DNA from: Thermosipho melanesiensis BI429
Lineage (GTDB): Bacteria > Thermotogota > Thermotogae > Thermotogales > Fervidobacteriaceae
NCBI RefSeq assembly: GCF_000016905.1
Contig: NC_009616.1
Span: 1,550,001-1,614,000, forward strand
Length of the DNA stretch: 64,000 bases
Direction: 5' to 3'
The notes below the pieces were generated by a model. That model saw only the letters and a list, made by a program, of their open reading frames with translations, had not been told where the DNA came from and made no database searches. Positions 18,430 to 27,291 of this stretch are shown in pieces; positions within the stretch are counted from its first letter, which is position 1, and each line of letters begins with the position of its first letter. The translations under genes were made by a program, and so were the position numbers.

Positions 18430-19857
18430 ATGAGGTTTCCCATCCCATCTTGGGTTTATGATACAGTTATATACCAAATCTTTCCCGATAGGTTCTTTAT
18501 AGGAAAAGGTTTAACGGTAGAAGAAAAAAAGCAGTTGTATGAAAAAAGAGGTGGAAGAGTAGAAAAATGGGGAGTTCCACCAAAAAGAGATGAAAAAAAC
18601 GATCATGTAAGGGTATTTTATGGAGGAGATTTGTGGGGAATAGCGGAAAAAATAGAATATTTAAGAGATTTAGGTGTTAATGCGATTTATCTAACACCTA
18701 TATTTTTATCAAATTCAAATCATAAATACGATACTATTGATTATTTTAAGGTTGATCCGCAATTTGGTGGCATACGTGCTTTAAAAAGATTAATAAATTC
18801 TCTGCATGCGGAAAATATGAAGTTGATTTTGGATGGTGTGTTCAATCATGTTGGAAGAGAAAATGTTTATTTTAAAAAGGCTTTAAAGGGAAAAAATAAA
18901 TATAGAAATATGTTTATTTTTTATGAAAACAACTACAGAGGTTGGTGGGGAACAAAGAGCCTTCCTGAGTTAGTTTTAGAAGAAGTATCGGTGAAAAATT
19001 ACGTAATAGATGTTTTAATAAAGTATTTAGAGTTGGGAATTGATGGTTGGAGGTTAGATTGTGGCCAAGATTTGGGGCCAGAGTTTAATAGATACATTAC
19101 ATCAAAGGTAAAAGAATATTCTTCAGAAAAATATGTGATAAGTGAGTTGTGGACATATACTGGCGGTTGGGATATGGTTGATGGTATTATGAATTATCAT
19201 CTAAGAGAAAATATAGTTTCATATATTGAAGGTACTAATAAAAACTTTGGGTTTTATCTTGAACGTATGTATAATGAGACGGACAATATATTGGCTTGCT
19301 GGAATATGCTAGATAGTCATGATACGGAAAGACTTGCAACAACTATAAATGACAAATTTTTGAGAAAATTCGCCATTTTTATGCAGTTTACTTATCCAGG
19401 TGTACCTGTAATTTATTATGGTACTGAAGTAGGTATAAATGGTGGGCCTGATCCAGAATGTCGTAAGACAATGATATGGAATGAAGAAAAATGGGATAAT
19501 GATTTAAGGGATTTTTACAAAAAACTTATTTATTTAAGAAAAAATGAGCCTGCTTTAAGATATGGTTCTTTTGAATTGTTAAATAATGATCCTATAGTAT
19601 TTATGAGAAGGACTCCAATGGTTTTGGATACTTTGATAGTATATGGAAATATTTATGATGAACCTTTAGATATTACAATATCTATTCCAGAAAAAAGATT
19701 GTTAAGTGGAACGGAGTTTATTGATATGTTTACAGAAGATAGGTATTTTATAAAAGGTGGAATGTTAAAAATAAAGATGTTACCACATTCTTTTGGAATA
19801 CTTAAGGTGAAAAACAACATAGTAAACAACTATGATCAGTATAAAAGGATAAGTTAG
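18430..19857 (+). CDS. GH13 alpha-amylase family glycosidase (cyclomaltodextrinase/neopullulanase-like)
   Basis: A 475-residue (beta/alpha)8 glycoside hydrolase acting on alpha-glucans. The four GH13 regions are visible: DGVFNHVGREN (I), GWRLDCGQDLG with the nucleophile Asp (II), VISELWTY with the acid/base Glu (III) and NMLDSHDTER with the third catalytic Asp (IV). No signal peptide is seen, so it is probably cytoplasmic and handles imported maltodextrins. It lacks the N-terminal domain of typical cyclomaltodextrinases and starts directly with SWVYDTVIYQIFPDRFF. The ATG at 18430 follows TAGGAGGTG; the longer reading starts inside the upstream terminator and is rejected. Confidence 0.9.
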   Translation: MRFPIPSWVYDTVIYQIFPDRFFIGKGLTVEEKKQLYEKRGGRVEKWGVPPKRDEKNDHVRVFYGGDLWGIAEKIEYLRDLGVNAIYLTPIFLSNSNHKYDTIDYFKVDPQFGGIRALKRLINSLHAENMKLILDGVFNHVGRENVYFKKALKGKNKYRNMFIFYENNYRGWWGTKSLPELVLEEVSVKNYVIDVLIKYLELGIDGWRLDCGQDLGPEFNRYITSKVKEYSSEKYVISELWTYTGGWDMVDGIMNYHLRENIVSYIEGTNKNFGFYLERMYNETDNILACWNMLDSHDTERLATTINDKFLRKFAIFMQFTYPGVPVIYYGTEVGINGGPDPECRKTMIWNEEKWDNDLRDFYKKLIYLRKNEPALRYGSFELLNNDPIVFMRRTPMVLDTLIVYGNIYDEPLDITISIPEKRLLSGTEFIDMFTEDRYFIKGGMLKIKMLPHSFGILKVKNNIVNNYDQYKRIS

Positions 19858-19871
19858 AGAGGTTGGTATGT

Positions 19872-20570
19872 TTGAAAGCGTATGAGTATTATAATAAAAT
19901 AGCTAATATTTATGACCAAATGTACGAAGATAAAAGATGGATTGCTTTAAGAAAGGCAGTGAAATTTTATATAAGAAATACCTTGCAGGGAATAAGAGGA
20001 AAAGTTTTGGATATTGGCACTGGTACTGGTTATTGGATAGAATTTTTTCTTAAAGAGGGGTTTCAAGTTTTTGCATTGGAACCTTCAGAGAATATCCTTA
20101 ATGTTGCTAGAGAAAAGTATAAGGATAAAGTGGTTTATTTTTGTAGTACAATTGAAGAGTTTGAGTTTAATGAAAAATTTGAAGTTTTAAATCTACAAGG
20201 TGACGTGTTGAGTTATGTGGATGATCTGGATATTGTAATGAATAAGTTAAAAAAAATGATAAAACCTGGTGGTTATTTATTTGCAACTGTTGATAGCTAT
20301 TACTATATGAAACATTTAGTAAAAAGATATGGAAGTTTAGAAGAATACAAAATTTTTGAAAAGACCCATGTTACAACTGTAGGTTCGCAGTATGGAGTAT
20401 TTAAATCGCATTGTTTTACAATTGAAGATATTTACTCACTGGAAAGATATGGATTTAAGGTTTTAGAAATAAGGGGTTGTGGAAATTCAGATGATTTTGA
20501 AACGGAAGTTAAAAATTCCAATTTTGTAGAAAATTCAGAGCATATTTATTTTTCAATGCTAAAATTGTAA
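19872..20570 (+). CDS. Class I SAM-dependent methyltransferase, unknown substrate
   Basis: A 232-residue methyltransferase. The SAM-binding motif I is KVLDIGTGTGYW with the following acidic FALEPSENIL, and MIKPGGYLFATVDSY is the post-III segment. It resembles small-molecule methyltransferases, but the substrate cannot be inferred. An in-frame TTG at 19863 directly abuts the GAGAGG ribosome binding site, so the TTG at 19872 (MKAYEYYNKIANIYDQMY) is preferred. It follows the GH13 gene by 14 bases and is probably co-transcribed. No terminator is visible behind it. Confidence 0.75.
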   Translation: MKAYEYYNKIANIYDQMYEDKRWIALRKAVKFYIRNTLQGIRGKVLDIGTGTGYWIEFFLKEGFQVFALEPSENILNVAREKYKDKVVYFCSTIEEFEFNEKFEVLNLQGDVLSYVDDLDIVMNKLKKMIKPGGYLFATVDSYYYMKHLVKRYGSLEEYKIFEKTHVTTVGSQYGVFKSHCFTIEDIYSLERYGFKVLEIRGCGNSDDFETEVKNSNFVENSEHIYFSMLKL

Positions 20571-20591
20571 TTATATTTTTTTACTCGAAAA

Positions 20592-20620
20592 TTGACATTT
20601 GTAATTTTCAGATGTAAAAT
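20592..20620 (+). promoter_or_regulatory. Promoter and candidate operator of nadXAC
   Basis: TTGACA (20592-20597), a 17-base spacer and TAAAAT (20615-20620) precede nadX by about 20 bases. The spacer holds an imperfect inverted repeat, ACATTTG (20595-20601) and CAGATGT (20609-20615), placed to block RNA polymerase if bound by a repressor. A NAD-responsive regulator such as NiaR is a guess. Confidence 0.7.
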
Positions 20621-20639
20621 AATCTTGGAGGTGAAATGG

Positions 20640-21374
20640 ATGAAACCTTTGTTTTTAGGATTTGGAAATGCTGCAAAGATAATTTTAGAAGAACTAGAAG
20701 ATTTGATAAGTGATTTTTATTACTATGATGAGAAAAAAATCACAAATGGTTCTGGAACTATGCTTGAAGAATTTTATATTCCAGATGATAGTGATATGGT
20801 TATTGAGTGTGCCTCTGTTGGAGCAGTAAGAAAATATTACAGAGAAATTTTAAGTTCCAATAAAGATTTTTATATTTTAAGTACGGGTGCATTTGCAGAT
20901 GAAGATTTTAGAAGAGATTTTAATAATATTTTAGAAAAATCACAGTCAAATGTTTTTCTTCCTTCTGGTGCAATTGGTGGTGTTGATGTAATTTACGCAA
21001 TTAAAAAATATATTGATAAGGTATTTTTGAGAACATATAAACCACCAATTTCTTTTGGAAGGAACGACAAAGAAAAAACATTGATTTTTAGCGGGAATGC
21101 CATTGAAGCAATTAAGAGATTTCCAAGGAATACCAATGTTTCTGTTACATTATCATTTGCTGTTGGAAGTTTTGAAAAAGTTTTTGTGGAAATATATTCT
21201 GATCCAAATGTAAAAAGAAACATTCATAAGATTGAAATAAATTCAAGTGTGGGGAATTATATTTTTTCATTTGATAATATTCAGTCACCAAATCCAAGAA
21301 CAAGCATGTTAGCACCTTTATCATTGGCATCTTTGATAAGAAAAAGATTTGAAAAAGTTAAAATAGGAGGATGA
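20640..21374 (+). CDS. nadX: L-aspartate dehydrogenase
   Basis: A 244-residue NAD(P)-dependent enzyme resembling T. maritima TM1643, which oxidises L-aspartate to iminoaspartate for NAD synthesis in place of the oxygen-using NadB. The Rossmann start is LFLGFGNAAKIIL, with VIECASVGAVRKYY, the LPSGAIGGVDVIYAIKKY substrate region and the C-terminal SPNPRTSMLAPLSLASLI typical of the family. The ATG at 20640 follows TTGGAGGTG; upstream in-frame codons fall inside the promoter. It is the first gene of nadXAC. Confidence 0.92.
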   Translation: MKPLFLGFGNAAKIILEELEDLISDFYYYDEKKITNGSGTMLEEFYIPDDSDMVIECASVGAVRKYYREILSSNKDFYILSTGAFADEDFRRDFNNILEKSQSNVFLPSGAIGGVDVIYAIKKYIDKVFLRTYKPPISFGRNDKEKTLIFSGNAIEAIKRFPRNTNVSVTLSFAVGSFEKVFVEIYSDPNVKRNIHKIEINSSVGNYIFSFDNIQSPNPRTSMLAPLSLASLIRKRFEKVKIGG

Positions 21375-21378
21375 TGTT

Positions 21379-22290
21379 ATGGTTGATTTAAAGGAAAAGA
21401 TTAAAAGAATTGCGAAAGAAAAAGGGTATGTAATTCTTGCACATAATTATCAAAATAAAGATATTCAGGATATTGCGGATTATCTGGGAGATTCGTTGCA
21501 ACTTGCAAAGATTGCTACAAAGATAGAAAGTGATAAAATACTGTTCTTAGGTGTGGATTTTATGGCAGAGGCAATAAAAATTTTGAATTCAAACAAAAAA
21601 GTAATTGTTCCAATTAAGGCAGCTACCTGTCCCATGGCAAATTCACTTGAACCTGAAATGATAATAGAAGCTAAGGAAAAATATAAAGCTCCTTTTGTTA
21701 TATATGTAAATAGTACTGCAAGTTCTAAGATGTATGCAGATTATGCGTGCACATCTGCTAATGCTGTTGAAATAGTAAAAAAGATAAAAAGTGAAATAGT
21801 TTTGTTTGGACCGGATAAGAATTTGGCGGAGTTTGTTGCTGAAAAAACAGGAAAGAAAGTTATACCTATTCCAGGAGATACGGGATATTGTTATGTTCAT
21901 AATTACATAAGAAAAGAAGAGGTTTTATCTTTAAAAGAAAAGTATCCTAATGCAAAAGTTATATCACATCCAGAGGTTTCTAGTGAAATACAAGCAATTT
22001 CAGATTATGTTGGAAGTACCTCTCAGATGGAAAAATTTCCTAATATAGATGAAGGATTAGAGTATATAATAGTGACGGAGAAAGATATGGTTGAAAAGTT
22101 GAAAAAGATCTACCCTGATAGAACGTTTATTCCAATTTCAAGTGCAGTGTGTAATAATATGAAGAAGAATACTCTAAAAAATATTTTAAGTGCATTGGAA
22201 AATGAACAGTTTGAAGTTTTGGTTGATGAGGAGATTGCAAAAAAAGCTATAGTACCAATTGAAAATATGTTTAAATTAATGGAGGAATAA
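21379..22290 (+). CDS. nadA: Quinolinate synthase
   Basis: A 303-residue [4Fe-4S] enzyme that condenses iminoaspartate with dihydroxyacetone phosphate to quinolinate. The three cluster cysteines are visible in AATCPMANSLEP, DYACTSANAVEI and SSAVCNNMKKNTL. VILAHNYQNKDIQDIADYLG near the start and VISHPEVSSEIQAISDYVGS are family signatures. It starts five bases after nadX behind an AGGAGGATG site, and nadC follows one base after its stop, so the product can pass along the pathway. Confidence 0.95.
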   Translation: MVDLKEKIKRIAKEKGYVILAHNYQNKDIQDIADYLGDSLQLAKIATKIESDKILFLGVDFMAEAIKILNSNKKVIVPIKAATCPMANSLEPEMIIEAKEKYKAPFVIYVNSTASSKMYADYACTSANAVEIVKKIKSEIVLFGPDKNLAEFVAEKTGKKVIPIPGDTGYCYVHNYIRKEEVLSLKEKYPNAKVISHPEVSSEIQAISDYVGSTSQMEKFPNIDEGLEYIIVTEKDMVEKLKKIYPDRTFIPISSAVCNNMKKNTLKNILSALENEQFEVLVDEEIAKKAIVPIENMFKLMEE

Positions 22291-22291
22291 T

Positions 22292-23104
22292 ATGGTAAAG
22301 AAAATATTGGAATGGATTGAAAAAGATGAAGGATTAATGGATTTTGCTTCATATCCTTTGCGTGGGAAAAAGGTAAGTGCAAATATTATTTTAAAGCAAG
22401 ATGCTATACTTTCTGGTTTAAGTTTTGTTAAGGAAATTTTTGAACATTATAATATAAAATTTAAAACAGATTATGTGGATGGTATGATTGTAAAAAGTGG
22501 AAATATTTTGTTTAAACTTTTTGGAGATGCTTACAACATTTTGGTAATAGAAAGAACCGTGTTGAATCTTTTATCATTGATGAGTGGAATTGCTACAAAA
22601 GTTAGAAAATTTGTTGATATTGCAAGAGAATACGGAATTACAATTGCTGCAACAAGAAAAGTAATTCCATTAATAGGTGATTTTGAAAAGATTGCAGTGT
22701 TAGAAGGAGGGGGAAATACACATAGATTAAATCTCTCTGATACCGTTATGATAAAGGATAATCATAAGAAGATTTATGGTTCAATAAAAAATGCAGTAAA
22801 TGAAGTTTTGAAGATAAAACCATTTACTTCAAAAATTGAAGTAGAAGTTGAAAATTTTGAAGAATTAAAAGAAACATTATTTCTTGATGTAGATATTATA
22901 ATGTTAGATAATTTTTCATCTATGGATGTAAGAAAAGCAATAGAGGTTATTAAAAACAGGAAGAAAAATGTAATTATAGAAGTTTCTGGGGGGATTTCTG
23001 AATTGAATTTAAAGGAATATTTAATAAGAGGTGTGGATGTGATTTCGATTGGGAAATTAACAAGTGAGTTAAAGTATGTAGATATTTCATTGGAGATAAT
23101 ATGA
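22292..23104 (+). CDS. nadC: Quinolinate phosphoribosyltransferase (nicotinate-nucleotide pyrophosphorylase)
   Basis: A 270-residue enzyme converting quinolinate and PRPP to nicotinate mononucleotide, CO2 and PPi. Family features are ERTVLNLLSLMSGIATKV (about residues 88-105), AATRKVIPLIGDFEKIAV, GGGNTHRLNLSDTVMIKDNH and the C-terminal IIEVSGGISELNLKEY with VDVISIGKLT. It is the last gene of the operon and is closed by a strong terminator 12 bases after the stop. Confidence 0.94.
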   Translation: MVKKILEWIEKDEGLMDFASYPLRGKKVSANIILKQDAILSGLSFVKEIFEHYNIKFKTDYVDGMIVKSGNILFKLFGDAYNILVIERTVLNLLSLMSGIATKVRKFVDIAREYGITIAATRKVIPLIGDFEKIAVLEGGGNTHRLNLSDTVMIKDNHKKIYGSIKNAVNEVLKIKPFTSKIEVEVENFEELKETLFLDVDIIMLDNFSSMDVRKAIEVIKNRKKNVIIEVSGGISELNLKEYLIRGVDVISIGKLTSELKYVDISLEII

Positions 23105-23116
23105 AATACGAAAATT

Positions 23117-23150
23117 AAAATCCGGAGGGTTTCCTCCGGATTTTTTATTT
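23117..23150 (+). terminator. Intrinsic terminator after nadC
   Basis: TCCGGAGG (23121-23128) pairs perfectly with CCTCCGGA (23133-23140), extended by A-T pairs, with a four-base loop and a T-rich tail. Confidence 0.92.
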
Positions 23151-23227
23151 TAGATTTAATTTTTTTGCAACAATTTAAGTTTCTATTGTTTTGTTTTTTT
23201 AGTTTTTAAAAGGAACAGAGAGTTTAC

Positions 23228-23256
23228 TTGACTTAAAAAAGTTAAATTGATATAAT
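23228..23256 (+). promoter_or_regulatory. Promoter and candidate operator of the fab operon
   Basis: TTGACT (23228-23233), a 17-base spacer and TATAAT (23251-23256, as TGATATAAT) precede fabF by about 30 bases. An inverted repeat TTGACTT-AAAA-AAGTTAA (23228-23245) overlaps the -35 box and could be a repressor site. No known regulator is matched. Confidence 0.75.
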
Positions 23257-23287
23257 TTTACTGAATAATTTAAAGGAGGTAGGTAAT

Positions 23288-24511
23288 GTGAGAAGAGTGG
23301 TTATTACAGGTATGGGAACAATTAATCCACTTGGGAAGAACGTAAAAGAGTTTTCTGAAAGTTTAAAAAATAACGTTATAGGTATAGATAGAATAACAAA
23401 TTTTGATCCAAGTGATTTACCTGTACAGATTGCTGGAGAAATAAAAGGTTTTAAACCTGAAGAATTTATCGATAGAAAGTTATCAAAAAGGATTGATAGG
23501 TATTCTCAATTTGCGCTTGTTGCGGCTAAAGAAGCTATTGAAAATGCCAAAATAGATTTTAGAGGGATTGAAGATAGAGTTTCTGTAATTATTGCAAGTG
23601 GTATGGGAGGATTTTTGACCTTAGATGCACAAAATGAAGTTTTTAAAGAGAAAGGAGCAAGTAGGGTAAGTCCATTTATGATACCGATGTTGCTTTCGAA
23701 TATGGCAAGTGGTGTAGTCTCTATGTTTTTTGGTTTGAGAGGGCCAAATTTTTCAGTTGTAAGTGCTTGTGCAAGTTCTGTCCATGCTATAGCACTTGGT
23801 GCGTTGTTGATTAGACACAGGTATACAGATGTTGCAATAATTGGCGGAGCAGAAGCGACAATTGCGCCTCTTCCTATTGCAGGGTTTGCTGCAATGAAAG
23901 CGTTATCTACTAGAAATGAGGAGCCAAAAAGAGCCTCAAGGCCATTTGATAGGGACAGAGATGGTTTTGTAATGGCAGAAGGAGCAGGCGTTTTAGTTTT
24001 AGAGGCAGAGGAGTTTGCAAAGGATAGGAAAGCTGATATTATTGCAGAAGTTAAAGGATTTGGAATGAATGACGATGCTTATCATTTTAGTGCACCACAT
24101 CCAGAAGCAGAAGGTTCAAAATCTGTGATGAGGATTGCGTTAAAGGATGCAGGATTATTACCTGAAGATATAGATTTAGTAAGTTGTCATGCAACTAGTA
24201 CACCAGTTGGCGATGAATTAGAGGCAAAAGCAATACTTGAAGTATTTGGGGAAAGAGATGTGTTAGTTAATTCAACAAAGGCGTTAACGGGGCATCTTTT
24301 GGGAGCAGCAGGAGTTGTAGAAACAATAGCAGCGTTAATTGAAATGCAGGAAGGTTTTGTACATGGAATGCCAAATTTAGACAATCCAGATGAAATTCCT
24401 TCAAAACTAAACCTTGTAGAGGAAAGCAGAAACATCGAAGTAAATAATTTTATTAAGAATTCATTTGGTTTTGGTGGACACAATGCATGTGTGGTAGTGG
24501 GGAGGTATTAA
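23288..24511 (+). CDS. fabF: 3-oxoacyl-ACP synthase II (KAS II)
   Basis: A 407-residue condensing enzyme that elongates acyl-ACP with malonyl-ACP. The catalytic triad is visible: Cys161 in VVSACASSVHAIALGA, the His of VSCHATSTPVGDELEA and the His of TKALTGHLLGAAGV. The start is a GTG after AAAGGAGGTAGG. It leads the fab operon, which carries fabZ, fabK, bioY and fabD. No fabH, fabG or acpP is found in the window, so they must lie elsewhere. Confidence 0.95.
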   Translation: MRRVVITGMGTINPLGKNVKEFSESLKNNVIGIDRITNFDPSDLPVQIAGEIKGFKPEEFIDRKLSKRIDRYSQFALVAAKEAIENAKIDFRGIEDRVSVIIASGMGGFLTLDAQNEVFKEKGASRVSPFMIPMLLSNMASGVVSMFFGLRGPNFSVVSACASSVHAIALGALLIRHRYTDVAIIGGAEATIAPLPIAGFAAMKALSTRNEEPKRASRPFDRDRDGFVMAEGAGVLVLEAEEFAKDRKADIIAEVKGFGMNDDAYHFSAPHPEAEGSKSVMRIALKDAGLLPEDIDLVSCHATSTPVGDELEAKAILEVFGERDVLVNSTKALTGHLLGAAGVVETIAALIEMQEGFVHGMPNLDNPDEIPSKLNLVEESRNIEVNNFIKNSFGFGGHNACVVVGRY

Positions 24512-24513
24512 AA

Positions 24514-24921
24514 ATGAATAAAAATGAAATAATGAAAATACTTCCTCATAGAGATCCTATATTATTAGTGGATAGAGTTATTTTAAAAGAGGAAAACAAA
24601 ATAATTGCAGAAAAGGATATAACCACTGATTTGAAAGTTTTGAAAGGGCATTTTCCAAATTATCCGATTTATCCCGGAGTATATATAATTGAAGGTATGG
24701 CACAAGCTGCAGGGATTATGCTTTTAAAAGAAAATGAAACACCTTTATTTTTAGGTATTGATAATGCTAGATTTAAAAAAGAAGTAAGACCAGATTGCGT
24801 GTTAAGGTATGAAGTTTTTGTAAAAGAAGTAAAAGCAAGTGTTGTATTTGTTGAAGGAAAAGCGTATGTGGATAATCAATTAGTTGCAAAAGCCACGTTA
24901 ATGTTAGGAAAAAAGGGGTGA
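24514..24921 (+). CDS. fabZ: 3-hydroxyacyl-ACP dehydratase
   Basis: A 135-residue hot-dog-fold dehydratase. ILPHRDPILLVDRV is the family start, and GHFPNYPIYPGVYIIEGMAQ carries the catalytic His and Glu. The ATG at 24514 follows GGGGAGGT; a reading from 24487 would start inside fabF and is rejected. It lies two bases after fabF and four before fabK. Confidence 0.95.
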   Translation: MNKNEIMKILPHRDPILLVDRVILKEENKIIAEKDITTDLKVLKGHFPNYPIYPGVYIIEGMAQAAGIMLLKENETPLFLGIDNARFKKEVRPDCVLRYEVFVKEVKASVVFVEGKAYVDNQLVAKATLMLGKKG

Positions 24922-24925
24922 TTAA

Positions 24926-25855
24926 ATGAATAGAGTGTGTGAGCTTTTAAATATAAAGTATCCTATTTTAATGGGGGGGATGTCATGGGCTGGAACTGCA
25001 AAACTAGCGGCTGCAGTTTCAAATGCAGGAGGATTGGGTATAATAGGTGCAGGACCTATGAGAGCGCAAGATTTAAGAAAAGAGATAGAGAAAATAAGGT
25101 CATTAACTGATAAACCTTTTGGTGTAAATATAATTTTAGTTTCGCCATTTACAGATGAATTGGTAAACGTTGTTTTAGAGGAAAATGTGCCAGTAGTGAC
25201 GTTTGGAGCGGGAAATCCAACAAAATATATTAAAGATTTGAAAGAAAAGGGAATAAAAGTAATACCTGTAGTTGCATCTGATAGTTTGGCAAGAATGGTG
25301 GAAAGAAGTGGTGCTGATGCAGTAATAGCAGAGGGAATGGAATCAGGTGGGCATATTGGAGAGGTTACCACATTTGTCTTGGTAAATGCTGTTTCAAAAA
25401 AGGTAAAAATTCCTGTAATTGCAGCTGGTGGAATATCTGATGGAAAAGGTATGGCAGCAGCTTTTGCCTTAGGTGCGGAAGGGATACAAATGGGTACTAG
25501 ATTTATCGCTTCAAAAGAAGCCCAAGTACATGAAAATTTTAAAAAACTTATACTGAAGTCTGGAATAAGGGATACAGTAATTACCGGTGCATCCTTAGGC
25601 CATTCCGCACGTGTGATAAAAACAAAGTTTTCAAAATTAGTGAAAAATTTAGAAGTTTCAAGTCCGGTGGAAGCTGAAAATATCCTTGTAGGAAGTTTAA
25701 GAAAGGCAGTGGTATATGGAAATGTCGATGAAGGTTCTTTTATGGCAGGCCAGTCAGTTGGATTGATAGATGAGATAAAAACAGTTAAAGAGATAATTGA
25801 TGAAGTCATGGAAGAATTTAAAAAGGTTGTTTCTAATTTAAAGGAGGGTTTTTAA
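24926..25855 (+). CDS. fabK: Enoyl-ACP reductase II (FMN-dependent)
   Basis: A 309-residue FMN enzyme of the nitronate monooxygenase/FabK family, reducing enoyl-ACP in the last step of each fatty acid elongation round. It has the N-terminal IKYPILMGGMSWAGTAKLAA, ADAVIAEGMESGGHIGEV with the catalytic-region His, and the flavin-phosphate segment AAGGISDGKGMAAAFALGAE with MGTRFIASKEA. Operon position argues for FabK rather than a nitronate monooxygenase. Its TAA shares a base with the bioY ATG. Confidence 0.9.
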   Translation: MNRVCELLNIKYPILMGGMSWAGTAKLAAAVSNAGGLGIIGAGPMRAQDLRKEIEKIRSLTDKPFGVNIILVSPFTDELVNVVLEENVPVVTFGAGNPTKYIKDLKEKGIKVIPVVASDSLARMVERSGADAVIAEGMESGGHIGEVTTFVLVNAVSKKVKIPVIAAGGISDGKGMAAAFALGAEGIQMGTRFIASKEAQVHENFKKLILKSGIRDTVITGASLGHSARVIKTKFSKLVKNLEVSSPVEAENILVGSLRKAVVYGNVDEGSFMAGQSVGLIDEIKTVKEIIDEVMEEFKKVVSNLKEGF

Positions 25856-26358
25856 TGAAAGTAAGAGATATTTCATTAATTGCACTTTTTGTCACATTAA
25901 CAGTTGTGGGCTCTCAAATTAGTATACCTATTGGCACTGTGCCAATAACTTTACAGGTTTTGATGATATTTTTAACAGGATATTTTTTAAAACCCTTTCA
26001 AGCTTTATTAACGCAGATAATTTATTTATTACTTGGTATCGTTGGTTTACCTGTATTTGCAGGTTTTTCTGGAGGGATTGTGCATCTTTTTGGACCAACA
26101 GGCGGATATTTATTGGCGTTTCCCATTGCTGCGTTAATTGTTGCATTTTCCAAAAAAGATTATTTTTCAATGTTTTTGTATGGTATTTTTGGGCTTTTGG
26201 TGATATATTTGTTAGGGTTTAGTGTCCTAGCATATCATCTTAAAAGTTTTTCTAAAGCATTCATGGTTGGAGTTTTGCCGTTTATTGGTATAGATTTTGT
26301 AAAGATGATTTTAGCTGTAATAATTTCAAAAAGAGTTTTAAGGGTGGTGGAAGTATGA
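25855..26358 (+). CDS. bioY: Biotin transporter S component BioY
   Basis: A 167-residue membrane protein with about six helices, the biotin-binding S component of an ECF transporter. LFVTLTVVGSQISIPIGTVP near the start and GLPVFAGFSGGIVHLFGPTG (about residues 62-81) are BioY signatures. It needs the shared ECF energising module, not seen here. Its place between fabK and fabD fits biotin demand by acetyl-CoA carboxylase. The matching ligase gene birA is at 42327. It overlaps fabD by four bases (ATGA). Confidence 0.92.
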   Translation: MKVRDISLIALFVTLTVVGSQISIPIGTVPITLQVLMIFLTGYFLKPFQALLTQIIYLLLGIVGLPVFAGFSGGIVHLFGPTGGYLLAFPIAALIVAFSKKDYFSMFLYGIFGLLVIYLLGFSVLAYHLKSFSKAFMVGVLPFIGIDFVKMILAVIISKRVLRVVEV

Positions 26359-27245
26359 GAGCGTTTTTGTTCCCAGGTCAAGGTTCTCAATATTCTGGAA
26401 TGGCCAATGATTTTTCAGTATATCCCGATTGGGATTACTTTGGTAGAAGAGCGGAAGAAGTTTTGAATTTAAATTTAATTGAAATAATGAATGGTGATGA
26501 AGAGACATTAAAATTAACAGAAAATGCACAACCAGCAATTTATCTTGCAAGCTATGTGGCGTATAATTATTTAAGACAAAATGGTGTAGGATTTCAGATT
26601 ACTGCAGGGCATAGTTTGGGAGAATATACGGCTTTTGCAGCGGCAAGTGTTTATGATTTTGATTTTGGCATACATTTAGTTAGGAAGAGAGGAGAATATA
26701 TATCTCAAGCAATTGAACCAGGCAAAGGAAGCATGGCAGCTGTTTTGAGGGTCTCAGCAGAAGAGGTAGAAAAAATGGTAAAAAATTATGAGGGTTTATA
26801 TGTGGCAAATTATAATTCTTCGACCCAAACTGTTGTTAGCGGATTGAAAACTTCAATTGATAAGTTTATAAATGATTGCAAAGAAAAAGGAATACGTGCA
26901 ACTGAATTAGTAGTTTCAGGACCTTTCCATACACCTTTTTTAAATAGTGCAAGGGAAAAATTGATTAGAGAGATTGAGCATGTTAAGTTTAGAAAACCTA
27001 CCGTTCCCATTGTGTTAAATAGTACAGGAAAAGAATCAACAGATCCCGAAAGGTTGAAATATTATTTGTTAGAACAAATTGCAGGTCCTGTATATTGGTA
27101 TCAATCTATAAAAAGAATGTTACAGTTAGGGGTAAAAGAATTCTTGGAAGTTGGTCCAAAAAATGTATTGTCTAATATGTTAAAAAGAGAAAAGATAAAT
27201 ATAAAACATTTTAGGGAAATTGATGGAGCTTCAGCTAAGAAATAA
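26355..27245 (+). CDS. fabD: Malonyl-CoA:ACP transacylase
   Basis: A 296-residue enzyme loading malonyl groups onto acyl carrier protein. FLFPGQGSQYSGMA is the N-terminal signature. The nucleophile is Ser87 in GHSLGEYTAFAAA, the Arg is in LVRKRGEYI, and the catalytic-region His is in VSGPFHTPFL. The C-terminal EVGPKNVLSNMLKR is standard. It is the last gene of the fab operon. No clear terminator is seen before the next promoter at 27292. Confidence 0.95.
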   Translation: MRAFLFPGQGSQYSGMANDFSVYPDWDYFGRRAEEVLNLNLIEIMNGDEETLKLTENAQPAIYLASYVAYNYLRQNGVGFQITAGHSLGEYTAFAAASVYDFDFGIHLVRKRGEYISQAIEPGKGSMAAVLRVSAEEVEKMVKNYEGLYVANYNSSTQTVVSGLKTSIDKFINDCKEKGIRATELVVSGPFHTPFLNSAREKLIREIEHVKFRKPTVPIVLNSTGKESTDPERLKYYLLEQIAGPVYWYQSIKRMLQLGVKEFLEVGPKNVLSNMLKREKINIKHFREIDGASAKK

Positions 27246-27291
27246 AATTTTATTGAATTAAATTATTGTATTGGAAAAATTAAAACGGTTG

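Noticed and set aside
24922-25809. A 295-codon open frame on the minus strand
   Set aside because: It is fully antisense to fabK, has low-complexity Ser/Pro/Phe-rich translation typical of the reverse of AT-rich genes, and lacks a ribosome binding site.
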